Positions 1 to 11,100 of a stretch of DNA of 64,000 nt are shown here, one piece after another; positions within the stretch are counted from its first letter, which is position 1, and each line of letters opens with the position of its first letter. The translations under genes were made by a program, and so were the position numbers. The stretch covers positions 496,001 to 560,000 of the forward strand of contig SMMW01000622.1 in the NCBI GenBank assembly GCA_004794655.1, written 5' to 3'. This DNA comes from Marisa cornuarietis (taxonomy: Eukaryota > Mollusca > Gastropoda > Architaenioglossa > Ampullariidae). Below the pieces are notes generated by a model. That model was given only the letters and a program-made list of their open reading frames with translations. It made no database searches and had not been told where the DNA came from.

Positions 1-1398
1 AATGCGGTGGTGAGGCCACTTCTAAAGAAATCCACGCTTGACGTCAATGTCCTGAACAACTACCGTCCAGTTTCCAACTTGTCTTTTCTCTCTAAGGTCA
101 TAGAGAAAATAGTTTTGACACAGCTCTGGGCCTACTTACAAGAGCACCATCTTATCCCACAAGCTCAGTCGGCGTATAGACCTTTCCACAGCACCGAGAC
201 CACTCTTATTAAAGTGATAACAGGCATATTATCTGCTCTTGACAGTGGTGATGTCTCTCCATTAACCCTACTGGACCTGTCTGCTGCATTTGACACTATA
301 GACCACTCTCTGCTTCTTCACAGACTTCACACCCTCTACGGGATTTCTGGACCTGCCCTCTCATGGTTCAACTCCTATCTCAATGATAGGACCCAGACTG
401 TGTCAGTTGATGGTCAGACATCTCGCCCTGCTTCGCTTTTCTGTGGTGTTCCCCAAGGCTCAGTACTTGGCCCAGTTCTGTTCATCCTGTATACTAAACC
501 CCTTTCATCATGCATCCGGTCTCACCAGGTTTCTCATCAATCCTATGCTGATGACACACAGCTTTACTGTTCCACTCCGCCGGCTGAGTCTTACTCTGCT
601 ATTAGCTCTATAGAAGCTTGTATCAGTGATGTCAAGGGCTGGATGCTAAAAAACAAGCTTAAACTAAATGATGATAAAACGGAAGCCCTCTTGTGCCATA
701 GAAGAAGACATCAACCTTCACTCGTCAGTCTGCCCAATCACATCAAGGTGGGCGACAGCAACATCACCTTCACGTCATCTGTTAGGAATCTGGGATTTAT
801 TGTCACTGATGACATGACACTCGATAGACATGTAGCAGCTGTCTGTCGGTCTGCCTATTATGAGCTCCGTAAGATCAGTGCTATCCGTCACTTTCTCTCT
901 ACACGCACTACCAACACTCTTGTCTGTGCGTTTGTTCTTTCTCGACTTGACTACTGCAACTCCTTGCTGGCAGGCTGCCCTGACTACCTCATTCAGAGAC
1001 TCCAGAGAGTACAGAACTCTGCTGCGCGTCTGGTGCTTAGAGCAAGGAAACGGGACCATGTCACTCCTCTCCTTCGTTTTCTACACTGGCTACCCATCCG
1101 TTCTCGCATTCAGTACAAACTGTCTGTGCTGTGTTTTAATTTCTTTGCTGGCTCCTGTCCTGACTATTTCTCTGAACTTCTCATCCCTTACTCTCCGTCC
1201 AGACAACTACGCTCTTCGTCTGACGACCGTATCCTAACTGTTCCTGTCACCAGAACAACAACATATGGTCACAGGACTTTTGGCTACTGTGCTGCAAAAC
1301 AATGGAACTCTCTTCCTTTCCATATCCGCCACCTTCCTACAACTGAATCTTTCAAATCTGCATTGAAAACGCACCTCTTCCTTGAGCATTTCTCCTAA
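1..1398 (+). CDS. LINE ORF2 reverse transcriptase, C-terminal part, uninterrupted
   Basis: The frame is open from base 1 (5' partial) to the stop at 1396-1398, at least 463 residues. Reverse transcriptase motifs appear in order: NYRPVSNLSFLSKVIEK (motif 1/2a region), LLDLSAAFDTIDH (motif A with the first catalytic Asp), GVPQGSVLGPVLF (motif B), YADDTQLY (motif C, both catalytic Asp present), then KLKLNDDKTEALL (motif D) and a C-terminal HWLPI...WNSLP...FKSALKTHLF thumb-like end typical of CR1/L2-like LINEs. The enzyme copies the element RNA into DNA at a nicked chromosomal target. No frameshift or stop breaks this part, so the insertion is probably young. The endonuclease domain is not visible because it would lie upstream of the window. 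Confidence 0.93.
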   Translation, partial: NAVVRPLLKKSTLDVNVLNNYRPVSNLSFLSKVIEKIVLTQLWAYLQEHHLIPQAQSAYRPFHSTETTLIKVITGILSALDSGDVSPLTLLDLSAAFDTIDHSLLLHRLHTLYGISGPALSWFNSYLNDRTQTVSVDGQTSRPASLFCGVPQGSVLGPVLFILYTKPLSSCIRSHQVSHQSYADDTQLYCSTPPAESYSAISSIEACISDVKGWMLKNKLKLNDDKTEALLCHRRRHQPSLVSLPNHIKVGDSNITFTSSVRNLGFIVTDDMTLDRHVAAVCRSAYYELRKISAIRHFLSTRTTNTLVCAFVLSRLDYCNSLLAGCPDYLIQRLQRVQNSAARLVLRARKRDHVTPLLRFLHWLPIRSRIQYKLSVLCFNFFAGSCPDYFSELLIPYSPSRQLRSSSDDRILTVPVTRTTTYGHRTFGYCAAKQWNSLPFHIRHLPTTESFKSALKTHLFLEHFS

Positions 1399-1665
1399 CA
1401 CAGTCCGCACAACGCTCGTCCTTCTTAACCCTGCCCCCTTCCCTCTTGCTACTTTACCCATCTTTCTCGCAGAATCACTATATTTTTCTGTTCCTGTTAC
1501 TTGATGCCTTTTGTTTTCTGTTTCGTCAGTACTGTCGTTTTCTTTCGTCCCCTTTGTTCTGTGTCTACTTAGTCCACGTCTCTTCCTTGTTTTAAGCGCT
1601 AAGAGCATGCTCTCTATGAGTGTGAATATGCGCTATAAAAATCTTCACTATTATTATTATTTAAT
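1..1665 (+). mobile_element. Non-LTR retrotransposon (CR1/L2-like LINE), 3' part with complete 3' end
   Basis: The window opens inside the reverse transcriptase ORF of a LINE and runs to its 3' end. After the ORF stop at about 1398 there is a 3' UTR of roughly 250 bases, ending in a GCGCTATAAAAATCTTCA block and ATT repeats at about 1650-1663. The same 3' UTR recurs in either orientation near 8836-8945, 25575-25695, 31514-31937 and, diverged, at 60850-61175, so this is a multicopy family. The 5' part of this copy lies outside the window. Clade assignment to CR1/L2 rests on motif style and the tail, not on a phylogeny. Confidence 0.92.
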
Positions 1666-4600
1666 TCATGATGGTGAAAAAAGTTATTGATAGGTGCACT
1701 GATGTTGCCATAATTTTTTAAAAGAAAGGTACTTTTGAAAAAAAATTACATCCTTAGATCAACATCTTACTTTTTTGTTTTAAAGTTTAAAAATGGTTCA
1801 CTTAGTTAAATGACCAGATTTTGTACCTTATTTCTGTTTACGTACTTTTGGAGAAAAATTATTGAACATGGTACATAAGCATTTGCATATGCACCATGTT
1901 GTGAATGAGCTAAACATAAGGTATGTTTTTTCGGTGGGATTACAGGTTTTTATGGTAAAGAATACAGGCTGGTCGTCATTAATGGCAACTTAATGGAATC
2001 TCGATACATGGACAGTCTCAATTTACTGCTTTTTATCCTTTAGGTTTCTCTTTTTTCATAAACAATTTTCACCAGATTGTGTTGGGTGGCGAGTCTCGCT
2101 TTGTGCTGGGATTTTGCACTCTTCAAGCTATCTACAGTTTACTGCTCCTATAGCCACTTGTCTCTGGGACCATTTACCAGTTTTTTTCCATTTGCTTCCA
2201 GATCTCTGAAGTGGATAAAACCACTGTACAGAGGGCATAATGAAATTCTGCATTATTTTGAGGAAACAGATAAAGAAGTAAGTAGAAAAAATGAAGCAAA
2301 AATGTAAGTGATTTGTTCTTGGCTCCCTTTTCCCAGCGCTCTGATGGTCTTCGGCCCTTTATTAAGTCTACCAGATCTTTTGAAGCCCCACCAGCCTTTT
2401 ATGAAGATCTGTGTTCAAACTTAAAGAACTAGTGGGAATTGGCAAAATACAGCAACAGGTATCACAAAACACATTCCAATGTTTTTTTTTTGTTACAAAA
2501 ATGAATTTTTTTCTTTCCAAGACTGTACCTGGATATTTTTGGCAGGAAGTGAACATGTTAGATACAAAACCACAAGGAGTAGACGATTGTTTGCTGGTTG
2601 TGATCAAGTGGTGAGAGATGGAAAGCCCCTCTCCAAAAATAAAATAAATAAAAAATAAAATCAGTTTGAAGTTTGGCTCTTACCTCCACTTCAATTTAGC
2701 TAATTCTCGAAACATCTTTTGCTCTGGTCACTAGGTCATTTTTATGTCCTGTGCACTTTGCTTTTAGGATATAATTTGGCACAGAGCATGATTTAAATGG
2801 AGGGCAAGATTCCATTTCAGTGAAGTCTTTGTTTTGTGTTTATGCTTATCATGTTCAGAACAGAAACCAACGTGGGCTGGATATTAACAAAAGTAACTCC
2901 GTCAAGCTTTGCTAAAGAAATGTTGAAAGGGTGGTGAAAGCCCTATCTGGCAGGGTCCATTGCATGCATTCTGAAACTATACATTTCATTCTATAATGAA
3001 TGAATTTGTTCTTTAGCTATACAATTTATTCTGTAAATGTAGATTGCCTTTGTGAATTCTACAATTATACATTTGAATAATATAGAATGCAAAGTATTCA
3101 TCTATAAAATGCTGAGGGAGGGGAAATTAGTGTTTTATGCCAGACCAGCAAATAAGTCTACATCGCAGCAAAGCAGCCGGTCCTGTAAACAGGTGCCAGG
3201 TGCAGAGAAAGAACAGCATGCCTGAGATGACATCTAAAGCCAGGATACCCAAACCTCACTGTATTGGTGCCAGGCACTAACTGTTGCTCCACCAGACCAC
3301 CTATACAGTGCTGAAAAATTACTATCAAATTAATTTTATAATGCAATTTTATAGCTATAGAATAATTTATATATACATCATTCATTGCTATTATTAGACC
3401 ATCTTGTATTATACATTAAGTAGGTCTTTACATTTTCTAATGTTTGTCATATTGTGAAGAGGGTTCATACAGAGTTCTGAAAATCTGGGCAACTTTTGGA
3501 ACACCATTCCAGACCTGGACAAGTTTTGACATTTTATTCTGTTGAAGACATTTTAGAATTTTGAGAGGACAGCACAATGCAGTTTTTAATAAAACTAATT
3601 CTGTCTTGATGTTAATGTCATCTAGATACTGAATACTCTAATACCTTTCACTTTTGGCTTAAAAGAAAAAGCATACAAGTTACGCTATGTAAACTATTAA
3701 TGAAAGATATGTTTACATGTAAAAAAAAGTAAAGCATAATACCAAAACTATAATAAAGATTTAGTAGCATGGGATCAAAATAAGGGTTAGCTTTAGGCTA
3801 TCATTAACGAAGATTGATAAATCTGCAAAATATTTCATGAGGCTGTTTCATAAGTAATAAGTATATGCACACACATGCAGTACTATGAAATACGAAATTT
3901 AAGAAATTGTCTTGGTCCTCAAGAAAATGACAAAATATGATGAAAAAATTGTGCTTTGTTTCTGCGTATTGGCTCTCTTTGTATCTTTAAGTATTTTTAA
4001 GCTCTTTTACTTTTTTTGTGTTTAAAATCACACGAGATCTAAAGACATTCATTATGCTGGTATTTCTGCTTTGAGAAAACTTGTCACAATATTTTTAAAT
4101 AAGTATATCCTGATATTGATTTATGTCTTACAGTGGTGCATAAAGCTGTTCATATTCCTGAAACATAGTTTTTGTAACCTACTTCCTCATGCTACTGAGT
4201 GTTTAATCTGTCTTACAGTCATCTACAAGTTTTGTGGTTTGTCTCCAATTCTTCATTTAGAATAATTTTACTGTTCACAGGATGTGGATGATTTTCTGCC
4301 CCAAGAGAAGACTTCCTGGACCAGATAGATGCCCTAGAGTGTATTTAAATTTCATCATGAACAATTTCAGCTCAGAGTTACCTTTATTGTTTTCAAGTTG
4401 TATAGCCTCGAATGTACAGTTTTTAAAATGAATGACTGATATCCATGCTTTGGTGCAGATGATTAATGAAAAACTGTTTAAAAAAAAAGGGGGGGGATAA
4501 GTCGTAAATGTTGTGAGCATTTGAAATGTTTATAGAAACTTGTTAAGGATTCAAAAAATTAAATATTTGATGTATATAAGGTATCACATTGTACATTCTA

Positions 4601-5018
4601 ATTGAAGATAGGGAATAGAGGTGCTTTACATTTGTTATAGCATTTTAAAATGTTTAATAATACAATGACAAATCAGGTATCCATCTCTATATTTCACAAA
4701 AATTGTGCTGTCTGAATAAATTTTCTAAACACAATATTTATTGGTTTGCTAAAAAAAAATGGGTGTGAAATTTCATGAATGTGAGCTGTTTTAAAGGTTT
4801 GTGCACAGGTCAGCTACTGAGGATGTGGACAAGTGATGATCTGTATTGTCAGTTCCCTCCTTGTTACGTCCCTATTACACTGAATATTTGTGTAGGTAGA
4901 TTTAAGAATAAGTATTCTTATTGCCATATGAAGTGCTTAAATGCATAAACACTTAAAAAAAAATGGTCAAATTTCAAACATTTGATTCCACTAGAAACAG
5001 ATGTTTCACGCATGAATC
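1666..5018. other. Downstream flank of NTAN1, no gene recognised
   Basis: This AT-rich stretch carries no ORF with recognisable family similarity. It must include the NTAN1 3' UTR, which is on the minus strand. An AATAAA on that strand at 4737-4742 is one candidate polyadenylation signal, 277 bases past the stop. A G-run at 4490-4497 and several homopolymer A runs are the only simple repeats noticed. Confidence 0.5.
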
Positions 5019-5183
5019 TTAGATTCTTGCCCATAATCCATCAGGTTGTTTCTTGTAACAGCGAGATTTTCCATGTGGAAAAATAGTCCTCATGGGATCT
5101 GGATGTTGCTTCATTTGTTGAAGGGCTGCACGCACACTAACTTCAAAACCATTTGGTTCTTGAGCTGGTGATGTTGATAAGTG
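5019..5183 (-). CDS. NTAN1: NTAN1 coding exon 10 (stop codon)
   Basis: 54 codons plus TAA begin HLSTSPAQEPNGFEVS and end KKQPDGLWARI, matching the human C terminus around LSTSPLAEPP and KKNEDGLWEKI. It is separated from exon 9 by the longest intron of the gene (about 10.4 kb). Confidence 0.95.
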   Translation of the reverse strand, partial: HLSTSPAQEPNGFEVSVRAALQQMKQHPDPMRTIFPHGKSRCYKKQPDGLWARI

Positions 5184-8100
5184 CTGAAAACATCCATGAC
5201 AACAAATTTAATTATCGTAATGTGTTTTAATCATAAGGATGTACCTGAAAGTATAACTATTCTATCAATTAACATTTTCAAACCATAATAGGTTTCAATA
5301 TGAGGCATGAACCATGTTAAAGACCAGGTTAGCATAAAATTATGGTTTTATAAACAATAAAATAGGATAATAGGAAGGTTTTGAAAACTATGTAATGATT
5401 CATAGACTAGGGTTGGTATTCAGGAAGCCCATTTATCCAGCTGGGTAGATCGGCTAACTGGAGATAGCATCTATATGCACAGTGGCATCCATTTTCAAAT
5501 AAGGGTATTTTGTTTAGATTGTATCCTATGGCAAAATGCAATTAGCATTTAGCAGTTTTCATAATATTGTGCAAAAACCAGAATCTAGGGCCCTGCGTAT
5601 GTGCTTGAATTAGCTGATAGTCTTTCATTGTCAGCTTCAAGATACACAAATTTAGCTTTATTGACAGAGATAAGAAGCAATTTTGAATCAAAAAGTTTAG
5701 TGGGCAAAGTCACTTTCATTGTTGCTGGCTCATACTGAAATAAATTTAGATAATAGGCAGCAGGTGTGTGTGCATGCATGTGACTTTGCCCTGCAATGCA
5801 CACAAAGTCACAAAGAATGCACTGAAGTGCATGTTTTCCAAGGTAGAAGCCTGACGATCCCCATTGTCAGGCTTCTACCTCATCAAGTGACACTTTCACT
5901 ATATATCTCTGTATTCCCCCTATACTTCTGTTTATGAAATGCTAGTGGACTTTCCTGTGCCCAGTTCAGATTTATTTGTAATTCTTAATAAAAAAAATTC
6001 AGGACTGTTAATAATTCTATTAGTACAGATTTTGAAATGGATGAAAACACAAAAATAGCATGCATTACATCATCATAAAATAATAGAATAGCATAAAATT
6101 ACTGCTAATTACTAAAATTGATGCTATTAAATATTTATTTATGACGAAAATGTGTCTTTGCTCTATCTCTAATGATGTTGTCTTAATCAAAGTGATCAAA
6201 AACCTCGTTCAGCCTATCAGGAAGGGTGAACTCAGTTGGCAAGAGTTTCTTCTTGCAGTTGGTGATGTTTTACAGGCCATGCCATGCAGCTCAGGAGCTG
6301 CCAGTCTGAGACTGGAGTTAGGCCTTGAAATTCCACTTTGCTTTGCTTATGGCTGTCTGCACATGTAGATCATATTTAGCCTGGGGCCTCTTGAACGCAG
6401 CATTATTGTCTGACCAGTATGTGTCACTTTTTTTTTCTTTGCCTTTGGTTTACCCTTGATACTGGTGTTGAACCATGGCTTGTCATTGGCCCAGAACTTT
6501 TTGTGACCTGTTGGAATGCACAGTTCCTCACAGAAAGCAAGGTAAGATGCGATGACATTCATTTTGCTCATCATTGTTGGCACAGGGAGCTGTCAGTACC
6601 TTTCATTCAGTACAGCCTTGTAGCTTATCTGTAACCTTCCAATGCCTGACAGCCCACCCCTGTGGTTTGGCTGACAGCAGGAGAGCAGCAGTGTAGTTTT
6701 CTATCTGGTCTTAACATCCACTGTGAGTACTGAGGGAACTTAGTTGACAGATTGGTGTGATTCAAGTCCCCCACCATCAGTACAAGGCAGTCTGGGAACC
6801 TTGTCTTAATGTTGCATACTGTTTTTGAGTGTGCCTCAGCTAATGTTATTGCATGATCGTTTGGGTAGAGGTACATTCCCACTAGCATAAGGGACCTTAA
6901 CTCCCTTGGAAAGTATAATGGCTTACAGTGAAAAGAGATATTTTCAAAGTCACAGGAGTAGTGCATGGACAGAACACCACATTCTGTGCACTATTATTTA
7001 TGAAGAACCATACACTGCCTCCCTCAATCCTGCCACAAAATTCAGGCAAAAATAAGGTATTTGGGGGTTTAGCCATTTTTCAGTGAAACAGAACACTGGG
7101 CAGTTTATGATGTCTTGATGACATTGGGCAAAATTACAAGTAGTAATTTCTCTCTGTTGTACATTAAGATACATTTTTACATGGAACCATCTTTTAAAAA
7201 GTTCCTTAAAGCAAATCAGTGAGATAAAAGGGAATGAGCAAAACAGAATAAATTCTAGTGATTACCTTTCTGAAACCAAAAATAAACATACATATTCTCT
7301 TACTTCATGTAATTTTATCATGCAGCCTCAACCAAAGTTAGTCACACTCTCTGCGCTGACCAACAGTAATAAAATGACATTTAAAACCATGGTCTAAGAA
7401 TGATACAAAACACATTCAGCCACTGAGCTATATGTTAAAGAATACCTAGGTAGTAGAAGTTTGGAAGTAAGAAATTATGGGTAATAGAATATATTTAACT
7501 CATAAAAAAAACTGGCATGTTCATGCATAAAGGGATAAATTACTATAAAAGATCAAGATACAGTAAAACTACCCTATTAAGACATTAAAATCCACCAAAA
7601 TTGGGTCATATTAGAGGGGTTGTAGTAGGATCAACCAGTCTGCTTTTATTCCACCAACCATGACTTCAAACACCTATAAATTGAAGTTTAAATAAAGCTC
7701 TTAAAAACCCTATATTGTTTTTGCTTTCACTTGGTCAAGCTTATTCTTTCATTGAAAAGCTTTATTTATAGAGTTACTAAACTTTGCAGGTAAAAGCAAT
7801 TGATGAATACATTTATGTACTGTGGCAGACAAAGTTGCTTTTTTAAAATGCACTATTTATATTTTTGAACATTATTTCTGAAAAAGTCACATTAAACCTC
7901 AAACGGTTGGTCATAATTTTATTTTCATAAACATGTGACTTCTGCAAAAGGTCATTAATGAAACACAATCAACTGATGTGTTTTGATAAAGAGACAACCA
8001 TGAATGGGTGTAGCGAGACCAGACCTCCGGGTGAACCTAAACCTCCAGGGGTACTCTGCGCATGCCGTGATAGTGTGATACAATCTCCTTCAAGTTCTCA

Positions 8101-11100
8101 AGGCTTGTGATCACCTCTGTCTTTATCCCATTAGCAGCAACATAGAACAGGACACCATCTTCGAAACAGCGGACTTCTGAATGGGTTTAGGAACAGTGAA
8201 AAAGGCATGTTGCACCTACACAAACTTTAAAACGCATGCACATTGAATCTGGCATGTGTACTTGCCTTGCGCATTTAAAAAGCTGGCAATTTGGAAATTC
8301 TATAAACGCACATGACAAAATGGAATAAAACCAAAATACTCACTTTCCAAAATGTGCGTCTTTGATGCACTCCATGTTTTCTTTTTCTCTGTTTCACTTG
8401 CACCTTTCCAATATTTACCGGTGGTCATGTATATCTGTGCACAGACGCTCCATTTGAAGCCTGTGGTTTTCCATCCTCTCAGCTTCCATCTTTATTGCTG
8501 CTGAAACCAACTGAGAACTGCCACTGAAGTTTGTTATTAAAGCTGCAGTTATGTGAATAGTTTGCAGCCAAATACCAAAGTGATTGTTTTCACATGGAGG
8601 TTTGGGTTCGCCCGGAGGTCTGGTCTCGCTGCATGGGCTCTGGTAATTTGGACCAAAACCCATATTCTCCTGGTTATACCAACCTCCTGCCCAAGTCGAA
8701 TTGACCCTGCCATGACCACATATCCAACATAACAAAGTCAAATCAACCCGGCCCAGACTAAATGAATTCCCGAAGAATAACACCTGTTTCATATTAACCA
8801 AATGTCTGCATAGACATTTAATAATAACCTCCAAACTAATAATAATAATAAATGAAGATTTTTATAGCGCATATTCACACTCATAGAGACCATGCTCTTA
8901 GGGCTTAAAATGGGGAAGAGACATAGACACCGCTCAATGCAGCCCCCTCCAGAGTACAATATGCCCATATTCACAGGAGCTGGTCTGTCTCTGCTAGCGG
9001 AGACAGGCGGAGGCGAGCATACATTGTTTGCACAAAACTTTGCGTTGTGTCCGTACCCCTGGCACTCGTAACACTGGATTTATCTCCTGTGTGGCTATGG
9101 TCCCGACGGACCGACTGTCCGTGCCGGCCGTGAAGATGGAGGGGATGTAGGTGGCGATCGTAAAGGTTGAGGCTGTCGGGTCGACGTTGGAATGTGGACA
9201 CGTCCTGTTGGTCGAGTGCTTGGTGGTCTGTCGAGGAGTTGGTTTCTGCCATCACGACGGCCAGCCTGTCGTTGATCGATGACTGTGTCGGTGTTGCCCC
9301 GAGGGATGACATATCCTATGTTGGCGTATGTAGGATTTTCTGTTCGCTGGGCCATGGATTTGTTGGGATGTGCTTGTCGGTAGTGTTTTGCGCAGTCAAT
9401 CAGTTCCTTCACATTGGTTTATTCACGTTCACGTATGAAAACGGCCAAGTCTCTTGATACACTCTGTAAAATTTGTTCCCACAGAAACAAATCGTGCTGT
9501 CCGGTATAATCCATGGGAATTTTTCGGTAAGTCGATCCATTTATCAAGACTGGTGATTTGTGTCTGAAAACAATGCATTGTTTCCTGTGGTTGAGGTCTA
9601 GTGGCTTGGAACTTTTCTCGGTATCCGTCAGCCGTACACTGGAACTTCATCAACAGTTCCCGCCTCAGGTGATCATATTCTACCATGTCTTGGGTACATA
9701 AGGCATGATAGAGCTGTAAGGCTTCTCCTTGTAATGACGTGGATAAATGTAGTGGCCATTTTAAGGCTCTGGCATGGGCCTCAAAATGAAAAAGAAACGA
9801 ATCAATGTCATCCACATCCTCTTTGAATATCGGAAGTTTTGGAGTTGGTCCTCTAGCATGCACATCACTATTACTCCTCGACGAATTAGAATTTCCGTCT
9901 CGCTCAAGCTGAAGTTTTTCAAGTTCGAATTCTCTCTCTGCTTCTCTTTCTAATCTCTCAGCTTCTTTCTCTTGTGCTACTCTCTCAGCTTCTTCTTTTC
10001 TTTCTAATCTTTCAGCTTCTTTCTCTTTTGCTAATTTCTCTACGTATCTATCATGTCTATCAATACCCTGTAATACATATCTACTCAGAGCGTCTCCTTC
10101 TAACCCTATCATCTCTCCTTCTTGTTTACATGCGGCTACATCAAAGACCAACTGGGGGTCCATCTTAACCTTGAAATACAACAGAATTCCCTAAAACTCA
10201 CTACTTGCACAAGAACTAGATGGTATGCAATCCGCAACCACAATACTAATCAGTCAGGTCACAACGTCGTCTCTCTAATCAATTCTAATCTAATATCTAA
10301 GCTACAGCACTAATCCCTAACTCTCCAAATCTATTAAAAAAAAACATGGACAACTTCCTCACGACGCAGACAGACCCGCAACAGACAAATCACGTCGGGG
10401 TCACCAAAATGTCACGACCACCGCGTAGTGTATCAGTCACTCAATCCTTTCAACACATACACGGAGCCTGATAAATACATGTTCTTTCACACAAATTAAA
10501 AGAAAAGAATGATTTGCCTAACAAATCTATCTGCTTTACTAAGTATGAATAAAAGAAGAAAACAAGAAAAATACACAAATGAAAAGTCAGTTTAAAAAAA
10601 AATGATTCCTACATCCAGATTACTTTAAAATAATAAAATCCCTACCATCTGAGTCTTTCCTTTCTGAATATCTAAAAGAATGCCTGAAGCCCTACTCAAC
10701 AAATTCGCTCTAAATAATTCCTACTCACCCTACTCCACAAATTCTTCTTTCTAATCCCTACCCTACGCTTTTTTCTCTTCACCAACCTCTTTCTTCTCCT
10801 AACTGACCACTCACTCCTCCTCGCGCTCTCTATCACGTTATTTCCTTCACTTTTTTTAACATCACTCATACACGCCATTCACGCTCTTTCGTTCTTCCAC
10901 ATTAATCCTTATAAAATTTAAGCTTAATCACGATACAATCAATAACTAATAACAATGATGCTTGACAAAAATAGTGTCATATAATAACCACCTTTGAAGT
11001 TTTCAAAACTGGCTAAGGCTAAGAGGTATCTCTCTCGTGAGTACCTCTTCTAATTGTCTTCTTCCAATCCCAACACTGTGACAACACGTACATAGCTTTT

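Noticed and set aside
1234..1608. 124-residue minus-strand ORF, with a similar 152-residue ORF at 31577-32035
   Set aside because: Both are antisense to the LINE 3' UTR. Their similarity only reflects the shared repeat.
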